In this document: piece after piece, positions 1 to 5,441 of the stretch
Position numbering within the stretch: the first letter of the stretch is position 1
How the letters are laid out: each line of letters begins with the position of its first letter
Source: an uncultured Microbacteriaceae bacterium
GTDB lineage: Bacteria; Actinomycetota; Actinomycetes; Actinomycetales; Microbacteriaceae
NCBI GenBank assembly: GCA_903882245.1
Contig: CAIRWJ010000041.1
Coordinates: forward strand, 1-5,441
DNA length: 5,441 bases
Reading direction: 5' to 3'
Translations under genes and position numbers: made by a program
The notes under the pieces: model-generated
Database searches by the model: none
What the model was told of the DNA's origin: nothing
What the model saw: the letters and a program-made list of their open reading frames with translations, nothing else

Positions 1-1206
1 ATCTATGGCTTCTTCGGCGGCCTCGTCCAGGGAACGATGGCCGGCTATGGCATCGACCTCCCCTGGATCGTCTGGGCTGGCCTCGCGTGGGTCATCGTCA
101 CGGCACTGTCGCTGATGTCGGTTGACCTCGGCGCCAAGGTGCTCGGTGTGTTCCTCGTCCTCGAACTGACCTCGCTGCTCATCGTTGCGGGTGCAATCCT
201 CATAAACGGTGGACCCGACGGTGGCGTCAACCTCGCCGCATCGTTCGACCCGAACGCCATCCTCGCCGGCGGAATCACCGGTGCAGCCGGTATCGCCATC
301 GCGTTCGCCTTCGCCTCGTTCATCGGGTTCGAAGCCACAGCAATTTACGGTGAAGAGTCGACGAACCCCAAGAAGACGGTTCCGACCGCGACCTACTGGG
401 CTATCGGAATCATCACCGCGCTGTTCGCGATTGTTTCACTCGCGATGGTCACCGGTTATGGAAACGGAATGGTCGATGACGGTGCCGGTGGAGAAATGCC
501 CGCTCTCGTTGCCGCCATCCTCAACGTGACGGCGGTTGACGGAGCGCCGCTTGCGAACCCCGCAGGAATGCTATTCGACCTCGCCAACACCTACGTTGGA
601 CCGTGGATTGTCAGCTTCATGGAGATTCTCGTCATCTCGAGCCTCTTCGCCGGACTTCTCGCGTTCCAGAACGCTACCTCGCGCTACTTCTTCGCGATGG
701 GTCGCGGTGGCGTCCTGCCGAAGTCGTTCGCGTCGGTCAACGGTCGCGGAGCACCCCGCACGGGTGTGTACGCAACGTCGATCCTCGCGATCGCCGTAAT
801 GGCAATCTTCTACATCGCCGGCCTCGACCCCGTCCTGAACTTGTTCTTCTGGATGTCGTCGATCACCGCGGTTGCCGTCATGGTCGTCGAGGTGCTCGTC
901 TCACTCGCGATCTTCCGCTTTTTCCGCAAGGAAGGCGGAGTCAGCGTGTGGAAGAGCACCATCGCACCGCTCGCCTCGGCCGTTCTTCTGGCCGGTGGTG
1001 TGTACCTTGTGATGAGCCGCTTCAACCTGCTCGCGGGCACCGCTGGGGATGGCGTTGACCCGTCGCTCCCGGAAAGCGCGTGGTCGCTCAGCTCGCTCGG
1101 CTGGTTCCTCATGCTCAGCCCATTCATTGCCGCCGCAATCGGATACATCGCTGCGGTCGTCAACAAGAAGGAAAACGCCTCGCTCGTCAAGGACATTCTG
1201 TCCTAG
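1..1206 (+). CDS. APC-family amino acid permease (5'-truncated by the window edge)
   Basis: This is a cytoplasmic-membrane secondary transporter of the amino acid/polyamine/organocation (APC) superfamily, probably importing an amino acid or amine with a cation; the substrate cannot be read. The frame is open from base 1 and gives 401 visible residues. The family is usually about 480-510 residues, so roughly 80-100 N-terminal residues (the first two or three helices) lie upstream. The ATG at position 37 is an internal Met between membrane segments, not the start. The diagnostic stretch is at visible residues 106-128: SFIGFEATAIYGEES, then a P-K-K-T-V-P segment, the conserved loop after the central helix of AA_permease_2-type proteins. 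Hydrophobic segments lie at about 21-66, 90-115, 130-152, 195-215, 255-300, 318-340 and 365-388. The tail is short and charged (NKKENASLVKDILS). A strong terminator 17 nt after the stop ends this unit, so its operon partners, if any, are upstream. The family call is secure; the substrate is unknown. Confidence 0.93.
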   Translation: MYGFFGGLVQGTMAGYGIDLPWIVWAGLAWVIVTALSLMSVDLGAKVLGVFLVLELTSLLIVAGAILINGGPDGGVNLAASFDPNAILAGGITGAAGIAIAFAFASFIGFEATAIYGEESTNPKKTVPTATYWAIGIITALFAIVSLAMVTGYGNGMVDDGAGGEMPALVAAILNVTAVDGAPLANPAGMLFDLANTYVGPWIVSFMEILVISSLFAGLLAFQNATSRYFFAMGRGGVLPKSFASVNGRGAPRTGVYATSILAIAVMAIFYIAGLDPVLNLFFWMSSITAVAVMVVEVLVSLAIFRFFRKEGGVSVWKSTIAPLASAVLLAGGVYLVMSRFNLLAGTAGDGVDPSLPESAWSLSSLGWFLMLSPFIAAAIGYIAAVVNKKENASLVKDILS

Positions 1207-1223
1207 TCGTAATTGGCGCAATC

Positions 1224-1260
1224 GGACGGGCTCGGTCGAAAGACCGGGCTCGTCCCCTTT
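1224..1260 (+). terminator. Rho-independent terminator of the permease gene
   Basis: The left arm 1224-1237 pairs with the right arm 1242-1255 over 14 consecutive positions (12 Watson-Crick, two G-U wobbles) around a GAAA tetraloop closed by C-G, followed by CCTTT. The stem is long and GC-rich but the T tract has only three residues, which is common in high-GC actinobacteria. It starts 17 nt after the permease stop and ends just upstream of the next gene's promoter. Confidence 0.85.
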
Positions 1261-1267
1261 AGGCACG

Positions 1268-1279
1268 TACGATAAGCGC
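1268..1279 (+). promoter_or_regulatory. Likely leaderless promoter (-10 box TACGAT) of the acetyltransferase gene
   Basis: TACGAT at 1268-1273 fits the actinobacterial -10 pattern TANNNT, and its last T is followed by 6 nt before the ATG at 1280. That spacing would put transcription start on or next to the A of the start codon. No Shine-Dalgarno sequence lies at the usual distance; the only AGG (1261-1263) ends 16 nt before the ATG. No good -35 hexamer is visible: the -35 position, about 1245-1250, falls inside the right arm of the upstream terminator (CGGGCT). Confidence 0.55.
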
Positions 1280-2032
1280 ATGCGCATCGAATCAATCTCC
1301 GACTCGAATGGTCACCCCGTTGGCCTGCCCGTTTCATCACTCGAACCAGCCGAACGTCCGAGTGGCGCGACGTTGACAGGCTCGCGGGTTCGACTCGAAC
1401 GCCTCAGTGCCGAACACCATGCATCCGACTTGTTTGAGGCGTTGCAAGCGAATCCCGCGGGAACGATGTGGACGTATATGCCGCACGGTCCGTTCGACAC
1501 CGAGGGCGATTTGATAAAATGGGTGTCGAGTATCGACAACTCGACTGATCCGCTGTTCTACTCGATTGTCGACCTCGCCACGAATAAGTCCGTTGGTATC
1601 GCATCGTATTTGCGCATCGATACGCATAACCGCACCGTAGAGGTTGGGTGGCTGACGTTCTCGGAAAAGCTGCGTCGAAGCGCCGCCGCAACCGAAGCGA
1701 TGTACCTCATGGCAACACACGCGTTCGAACTCGGATACCGACGCTACGAATGGAAGTGCAACGCGCTCAACGCGCCATCGATCGCCGCGGCGGAACGACT
1801 CGGCTTCAGTTTCGAAGGGGTTTTCCGAAACGCGGTCATCGTCAAGGGGCACAATCGGGATACGGCGTGGTTTGGGTTCACTGACGGCGACTGGCCCGCA
1901 ATCAAACAAGCGCACGAAACTTGGCTCGACGCGTCGAACTTCGACGAATCCGGCAACCAGAAGTCAAGCCTTCGCGATTTGACTGCCCCATTACGTCATT
2001 CCGCGTGGCCAACACTTACCGTCGAACGATAA
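1280..2032 (+). CDS. GNAT-family N-acetyltransferase (RimJ/RimL-like)
   Basis: The 250-residue protein is predicted to transfer an acetyl group from acetyl-CoA to an amino group; the acceptor is unknown and similarity to RimJ/RimL does not show that it acts on ribosomal proteins. It is cytoplasmic, with no signal peptide. The N-terminal arm (about residues 11-34, NGHPVGLPV...) is typical of a widespread GNAT subfamily. It is followed by the GSRVRLERL first strand (34-42), the acetyl-CoA-binding turn and helix at 128-142 (EKLRRSAAATEAMYL), and the highly conserved block 156-174 (YEWKCNALNAPS, then AAERLGF). The C-terminal VKGHNRDTAWFGF segment is also family-typical. I chose ATG 1280 because it keeps the conserved N-terminal arm and sits 6 nt after a -10 box. 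An in-frame ATG at 1049 would overlap the permease by about 160 nt and run through the terminator, and the next Met downstream would cut into the domain. The gene stands alone between hairpins. Family certain, function unknown. Confidence 0.93.
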   Translation: MRIESISDSNGHPVGLPVSSLEPAERPSGATLTGSRVRLERLSAEHHASDLFEALQANPAGTMWTYMPHGPFDTEGDLIKWVSSIDNSTDPLFYSIVDLATNKSVGIASYLRIDTHNRTVEVGWLTFSEKLRRSAAATEAMYLMATHAFELGYRRYEWKCNALNAPSIAAAERLGFSFEGVFRNAVIVKGHNRDTAWFGFTDGDWPAIKQAHETWLDASNFDESGNQKSSLRDLTAPLRHSAWPTLTVER

Positions 2033-2060
2033 CCCGCAACTCGGTTCGGGCTGCTTCTGT
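2033..2060 (+). terminator. Possible weak terminator after the acetyltransferase gene
   Basis: Directly after the TAA, CCCG plus AAC (2033-2040, with one bulged C) can pair with GTTCGGG (2044-2050) around a 3-nt TCG loop. A pyrimidine-rich stretch with several T residues follows (CTGCTTCTGTTT). The stem is only 7 bp and bulged and there is no clean T run, so termination here is uncertain and partial read-through into the channel gene is likely. Confidence 0.35.
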
Positions 2061-2094
2061 TTACCTGCGCCAGATATTTCCCTAGGATTTTCCT
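2060..2094 (+). promoter_or_regulatory. Promoter-like boxes and overlapping SD-like site before the channel gene
   Basis: TTTACC (2060-2065, four of six matches to TTGACA) is followed after 17 nt by TAGGAT (2083-2088), which fits TANNNT. That is followed after 6 nt by the ATG at 2095, the geometry of a leaderless promoter. The same bases contain AGGA (2084-2087), which is spaced 7 nt from the ATG and could instead serve as a Shine-Dalgarno site on a transcript that starts further upstream. The in-frame TAG at 2083-2085 rules out an earlier start codon. Confidence 0.5.
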
Positions 2095-4038
2095 ATGACT
2101 GAGAAAACTCGCACTTCATACGGATACGGCGCCCAGGGCGAAATCGTCGTGCCAGAAACGTCGAACATCTCCTTTGGCTCACGGCTGAGGTTCTACTTCG
2201 ACAATTCGATGTCCAAGGCGGGTTATTTCATTCTCTACTCGTTCATCCTGCTGGCGATACTGTCGGTGATCAACACCGCGTTCAGCATGTGGATTCAGGG
2301 AACCCCGCTCAGTAACCCCTCCGAACCGACGGACTTCACGAACAATGTTTTCGCGCGCATGTTTGGAATCCTCGGCGATGTGCCCACTGATACCTGGGCC
2401 GACCGACTGTCGAGCCTACTTGGTTGGGTCGCCAGCACAGCTGTCGACGCGATCATCATCGGTTTTGCAGCCACCGCCATCCTCGGTGTCGTTGAAAACC
2501 TGAAGGCGGGCAAGAGCGCGGTCATCAACACGAACCACACGCTCATTCTCGGCTGGTCGAACCGCATCTTCCCGATCCTCAGCGAACTCGCTGTCGCGAA
2601 CGCCAACATTCGCCGCGCATCGGTTGTCATCTTTGCGAACGTCGACCGGGTTGCAATGGAAGACGAAATCCGTTCGCGGGCGGGTGACCTCGGGAAGCTC
2701 AAGATTGTGACCCGAAAGGGTGACCCGACGAACCCCAGCGACCTCACTCGTGCGAACCTCGACGCCGCAAAGTCCGTCATCATCCTTGACGCTGACGATT
2801 CCGGCGACGCTACCGTCGTCTCAACGGTCCTCGCCGTAAAGGCCGCCATAAACAACCCGAAGATTTCCATCGTTGCCGAGGTGGACGATGCCGAGACTGC
2901 TCAGGCGCTGACTTCCGCGACGAATGGTCAGGTGCAAACAGTGCGCTCGCACGACATCATCGCGCGCGTGACCGCACAGGCATCACGTCAGCCCGGGCTT
3001 GCAACCGTGATCCTCGACCTGCTCGACTTCGCTGGCGACGAGATTTATTTTTCGTCGATTCCCGCACTCGAGGGCAAGACGTACGGAGACGCACTCCTTT
3101 CGTTCAACGAGGCGTCGGTGATCGGTTTGCTCGACGACAAGGGTGCATCGCACCTCAACCCTAAAATTAGCCAAAAAATCGGCAAGGGTTGGAAAATCAT
3201 CGCGATTGCCGAAGATGACGATCGTGTCACCTTTACCGGCGTTGACAGGGCCAAGGCTCCGACGGTTGCAAAGACGGCGGCGGCGAAACCGAAGCCAGAG
3301 CACCTGCTCATCATCGGCTGGTCGTCGATGGGACGCTCGGTTCTCACCGAACTCGCACAGTTCCTCCCCAAGGGATCGACCGTGCACATCGTTGCGACCC
3401 CTAAATACGTTGACCCAGGGGAACTCGCGTCGCTCAAGTTTGGCGGCGTAGCTGTCACCTATTCGGCGACGTCAGGAGACATGGCGGAACTTGTCAAGGC
3501 GGCCAGCGCCAAGCACTACGACGAGGTCATCGTCCTCGGCTATCGCAACGCCATCAGTGAATCGGAAGCAGACGCACAGACGATGCTCACCATGCTCCAG
3601 ATGAACGCGCTGTTCGACGACACCACCAACAAGGTTCGCCCGACCCGCTTGGTAGCCGAAATCCTCGACTCTCGTAAGGCCGAGCTGGCCCGAGTTGCAG
3701 CGGTTGACGACCTAGTTATTAGCGATAACCTCGCCGCGCTCCTCGTCGCGCAAATTGCCGAAAACCCCACGCTCTCGCCGGTCTTTGCCGACCTGTTCGA
3801 CGCAGACGGCGCTTCCGTAAACATGCGCGCCATCGAGGCTTACGCGCCGTTGAAAAAGTCGGTTGCCTTCTCTCAGCTCGTCGCCGCCGGTGTAGCCAAG
3901 GGCGAGTCGGTCATCGGCTATCGAATCGCCGCCGAGTCACGTTCGAGTGCTGCCCAGGGGGTTTACCTCAATCCCTCCAAAAACGACGAGTTCGTCCCAG
4001 CATCGGGCGACTCGATCATCGTGGTCGGAAACCTCTAG
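2095..4038 (+). CDS. CASTOR/POLLUX (DMI1)-type ion channel with tandem RCK-like NAD-binding domains
   Basis: The 647-residue protein is predicted to be a cytoplasmic-membrane cation channel gated by large cytosolic domains; plant CASTOR and POLLUX are the known relatives, while bacterial members are mostly unstudied and often annotated as TrkA-N or NAD-binding proteins. It opens with a family-typical RLRFYFDNSMSKAGY segment (30-44). TM1 spans about 44-67, a pore-loop region about 80-105, and TM2 about 108-133. The first Rossmann/RCK domain begins at HTLILGWSNRIFPIL (148-162), very close to the plant HTLILGWS block. Later family signatures are SHDIIARVTAQASRQPGLA (about 285-303) and IAIAEDDD (about 369-376). 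An Ala/Lys-rich linker (about 385-400) leads to a second domain starting HLLIIGWSSMGRS (403-415) and ending with an RCK_C-like tail (FVPASGDSIIVVGNL). No potassium-filter TVGYG is present, so ion selectivity is open. The ATG is the first possible start because an in-frame TAG lies four codons upstream. Family call strong; ion and ligand unknown. Confidence 0.88.
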   Translation: MTEKTRTSYGYGAQGEIVVPETSNISFGSRLRFYFDNSMSKAGYFILYSFILLAILSVINTAFSMWIQGTPLSNPSEPTDFTNNVFARMFGILGDVPTDTWADRLSSLLGWVASTAVDAIIIGFAATAILGVVENLKAGKSAVINTNHTLILGWSNRIFPILSELAVANANIRRASVVIFANVDRVAMEDEIRSRAGDLGKLKIVTRKGDPTNPSDLTRANLDAAKSVIILDADDSGDATVVSTVLAVKAAINNPKISIVAEVDDAETAQALTSATNGQVQTVRSHDIIARVTAQASRQPGLATVILDLLDFAGDEIYFSSIPALEGKTYGDALLSFNEASVIGLLDDKGASHLNPKISQKIGKGWKIIAIAEDDDRVTFTGVDRAKAPTVAKTAAAKPKPEHLLIIGWSSMGRSVLTELAQFLPKGSTVHIVATPKYVDPGELASLKFGGVAVTYSATSGDMAELVKAASAKHYDEVIVLGYRNAISESEADAQTMLTMLQMNALFDDTTNKVRPTRLVAEILDSRKAELARVAAVDDLVISDNLAALLVAQIAENPTLSPVFADLFDADGASVNMRAIEAYAPLKKSVAFSQLVAAGVAKGESVIGYRIAAESRSSAAQGVYLNPSKNDEFVPASGDSIIVVGNL

Positions 4039-4052
4039 AGCAGCCCACAGAC

Positions 4053-4090
4053 CAGTCGGCGTCGCGGATCACCGCGGCGCCGACTGCTTG
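4053..4090 (+). terminator. Hairpin terminator after the channel gene
   Basis: Arms 4053-4067 and 4072-4086 pair over 15 positions with a single G-U wobble around an ATCA loop, 14 nt after the channel stop codon. Only CTTG follows, so the T tract is poor; the stem is nevertheless the strongest in the window. Because it is nearly perfect, it would also fold in a transcript from the opposite strand, but no opposing gene is visible. Confidence 0.7.
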
Positions 4091-4103
4091 TCACGGCACA
4101 CGG

Positions 4104-4109
4104 TAAATT
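4104..4109 (+). promoter_or_regulatory. Tentative -10 box for the ArsB/NhaD-like permease gene
   Basis: TAAATT fits TANNNT and is the only AT-rich stretch in the 105-nt gap before the permease gene. It would give a short leader of about 28 nt carrying the Shine-Dalgarno sequence. No matching -35 box is found at 16-18 nt upstream, where the hairpin's right arm lies, so this is weak. Confidence 0.25.
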
Positions 4110-4131
4110 GGGGAGTTGACCCCACTTCGTT

Positions 4132-4137
4132 AGGAAG
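4132..4137 (+). promoter_or_regulatory. Ribosome binding site of the ArsB/NhaD-like permease gene
   Basis: AGGAAG lies 6 nt before the ATG at 4144 and decides the start. The next in-frame stop upstream is TGA at 4117-4119, with no ATG, GTG or TTG between it and 4144. This gene is therefore translated from a leader, unlike the acetyltransferase. Confidence 0.8.
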
Positions 4138-4143
4138 CTCGCC

Positions 4144-5418
4144 ATGTTGTTGACCGTTACGTCACTGATCTTCATCGTTGCGTTCATCCTGATCTTGACG
4201 GAAAAGATTCCCCACTACCTCGTCGCCGGGATCGGCGCTATTGCGGTCATCGCAATCGGCGCACTCGATCCCGTGACGGCGCTCACCAATCACGAGATGG
4301 GAATCGACTGGAGTGTCATCTTTCTCCTCATCGGCATGATGCTGATGGTGGGGGCAATCAAGACAACCGGGGTCTTTCAATTTCTTGCGGTCAGGGCCGC
4401 GATTCTGGCTCGCGGAAACGCACGCAATACGTTGCTCCTCATCCTGGGAATTTCAGCGCTCACGAGCACGGTTTTGCCCAACCTGACTATCGTGATGCTC
4501 GTCGCCCCCGTGGCAATTCACCTCGCTCGCGAACTGGGCCGATCGCCCGTGCCCTTTCTTCTAGCGACCATCATCGGGAGCAACGTGGGCGGCACGGCCA
4601 CGCTCATCGGTGACCCACCGAACCTGATTATTGGAAGTCGCGTGGGAATCGACTTTATGCAGATGCTCGTCGTCATGGGACCCATTGCACTTATCGGACT
4701 CGTCGTGACCGCGGCATACTTCGTCATCGCGTTTCGGAAATCGCTAGCACCAACCAACGATGATGCTTCACGCACAATCACGACCACCGCGACGCTGACC
4801 AATGTGCCACTTCTCGTCGTCAGCCTCATATTGCTCGCCCTCATCATCGGGACCTATATCGTCGGGACGTTCTTTGGTTTGTCGCCCGAATACATTGCGC
4901 TGTCCAGTGGTGTACTCGCAACACTGATGTCTCGCGCGTCGTTGACACAAGCTGCGGCCACCGTCGAATGGAAGACTCTCGGTTTCTTCGCGGGACTTTT
5001 TATCATCGTCGGTGCTCTCGTTTCGGTCGGTGCTCTCGAGGCCGTGTCCCGCTGGCTAATCTCGGTCATCGGTACCGACATCAACGTCATCTCAATTTCG
5101 CTGCTCGCATTTTCGGGAATCGTGTCGGGAATCGTCGACAATATCCCCTACGTCACGAGCATGATTCCCGTGATTTTCAACCTCAACGATGCCCTCGGGT
5201 TGTCGGAACCGTCGGTGCTCTGGTGGGCGTTGGCAACAGGTGCCGACTTTGGCGGAAGCCTTACTGTTGTCGGTGCAAGTGCCAACATCGTCGGAGTTGC
5301 CATCGCCCATCGCGAAGGAATCAAACTCTCCATGTGGGATTACGCCAAGGTAGGGATTCCGGTCACCCTGTTGTCGCTACTCGCGACGGTTCCCTATTTC
5401 CTCTTCGTCATCAATTAG
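4144..5418 (+). CDS. ArsB/NhaD-type (IT superfamily, SLC13-like) membrane permease
   Basis: The 424-residue protein is predicted to be an integral cytoplasmic-membrane transporter of the ion transporter (IT) superfamily, which includes ArsB arsenite permeases, NhaD Na+/H+ antiporters, CitMHS and the P protein. The length is typical and there are about 10-12 hydrophobic segments, including 4-19, 24-40, 54-72, 92-126, 138-165, 172-195, 218-245, 278-300, 312-352 and 400-423. Two half-repeats are visible. The first carries GGTATLIGDPPN (149-160). The second carries the DNIPYVT motif (332-338) and GGSLTVVGASAN (370-381). In the first half the expected L-D-N-x-T motif reads LPNLT (111-115), so an Asp that I would expect in NhaD/P-protein relatives is a Pro. 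No ArsR-type regulator or arsenate reductase gene is next to it, so an arsenite role has no support from context. Cation/H+ exchange or an organic or inorganic anion substrate are all possible. Family good, substrate unknown. The reading frame is complete. Confidence 0.9.
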   Translation: MLLTVTSLIFIVAFILILTEKIPHYLVAGIGAIAVIAIGALDPVTALTNHEMGIDWSVIFLLIGMMLMVGAIKTTGVFQFLAVRAAILARGNARNTLLLILGISALTSTVLPNLTIVMLVAPVAIHLARELGRSPVPFLLATIIGSNVGGTATLIGDPPNLIIGSRVGIDFMQMLVVMGPIALIGLVVTAAYFVIAFRKSLAPTNDDASRTITTTATLTNVPLLVVSLILLALIIGTYIVGTFFGLSPEYIALSSGVLATLMSRASLTQAAATVEWKTLGFFAGLFIIVGALVSVGALEAVSRWLISVIGTDINVISISLLAFSGIVSGIVDNIPYVTSMIPVIFNLNDALGLSEPSVLWWALATGADFGGSLTVVGASANIVGVAIAHREGIKLSMWDYAKVGIPVTLLSLLATVPYFLFVIN

Positions 5419-5441
5419 GCAACAACGAAAAGCTGGGCAGC
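5419..5441. other. Intergenic tail, cut by the window edge
   Basis: These 23 nt after the permease stop end in GCTGGGCAGC. This could be the start of a terminator hairpin, but the window stops before any second arm can be judged. No gene start is seen. Confidence 0.3.

Noticed and set aside
37..39. ATG as the start of the permease
   Set aside because: The frame is open to base 1 with hydrophobic, family-like residues before this Met, and a start here would remove the first helices of the APC fold.
1212..1222. Small inverted repeat ATTG-GCG-CAAT after the permease stop
   Set aside because: Only 4 bp of stem; such palindromes arise by chance and the adjacent 14-bp hairpin explains the region better.
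1049..1279. Upstream in-frame extension of the acetyltransferase beginning at ATG 1049
   Set aside because: It overlaps the permease coding region, runs through the terminator hairpin, and its translation is Arg/Ser-rich low-complexity sequence unlike a GNAT. The family-typical N-terminal arm begins right after ATG 1280.
1337..1915. Minus-strand open frame of 192 codons opposite the acetyltransferase
   Set aside because: It is the shadow of a high-GC gene: Arg/Cys-rich composition, no recognisable domain, and the sense strand carries a clear GNAT.
2295..2870. Minus-strand open frame of 191 codons opposite the channel gene
   Set aside because: Its Ser/Thr/Arg/Met-rich translation has no family signature, and the sense frame is strongly conserved across the whole stretch.
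4088..4093. TTGTCA as a -35 box for the ArsB/NhaD-like permease gene
   Set aside because: The hexamer 17 nt downstream is GGGAGT, not -10-like, and the TAAATT candidate is only 10 nt away, too close for standard spacing.
4116..4121. TTGACC as a -35 box for the ArsB/NhaD-like permease gene
   Set aside because: At 17 nt downstream there is no -10 (the bases run into the start codon), so it cannot drive this gene in the usual way.

Overview
The window looks like ordinary chromosomal DNA from a moderately high-GC actinobacterium. The evidence is the strong G/C preference at third codon positions, frequent tcg/gtc/ctc/atc codons, TANNNT-type -10 elements placed directly before start codons (leaderless transcription), and protein families well known in Actinomycetota. 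Microbacteriaceae or a close relative is my guess; the genus cannot be read from this window.

Layout: four genes, all on the + strand. (1) Positions 1-1206 hold the 3' part of an APC-family amino acid permease whose first transmembrane segments lie upstream of the window. It is followed by a strong GAAA-loop hairpin terminator (1224-1260). (2) Positions 1280-2032 hold a GNAT N-acetyltransferase of the RimJ/RimL-like type, apparently leaderless, with a weak hairpin just after its stop. (3) Positions 2095-4038 hold a 647-residue ion channel of the CASTOR/POLLUX (DMI1) type: two transmembrane helices, then two tandem Rossmann/RCK-like regulatory domains. Its start has a promoter-like TTTACC-17-TAGGAT box ending 6 nt before the ATG. 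A 15-bp hairpin (4053-4086) follows the stop. (4) Positions 4144-5418 hold an ArsB/NhaD-type (IT superfamily, SLC13-like) membrane permease with a clear Shine-Dalgarno sequence.

The genes are separated by gaps of 62-105 nt that contain hairpins or promoter-like boxes, so this reads as a run of mostly independent transcription units and not one operon. Three of the four products are membrane transport proteins. The channel and the ArsB/NhaD-like permease could both serve monovalent-ion or pH homeostasis, but that link is inference from adjacency. There is no gene-free stretch longer than about 105 nt, and I see no tRNA, rRNA, CRISPR array, insertion sequence or attachment site.

I found no new defence or mobile system. 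The points most worth a second look are the bacterial CASTOR/POLLUX channel with a non-canonical pore, the identical leaderless-start geometry of two consecutive genes (in one of which the only SD-like sequence is also the -10 box), and the loss of the expected Asp from the first-half motif of the ArsB/NhaD-like permease.
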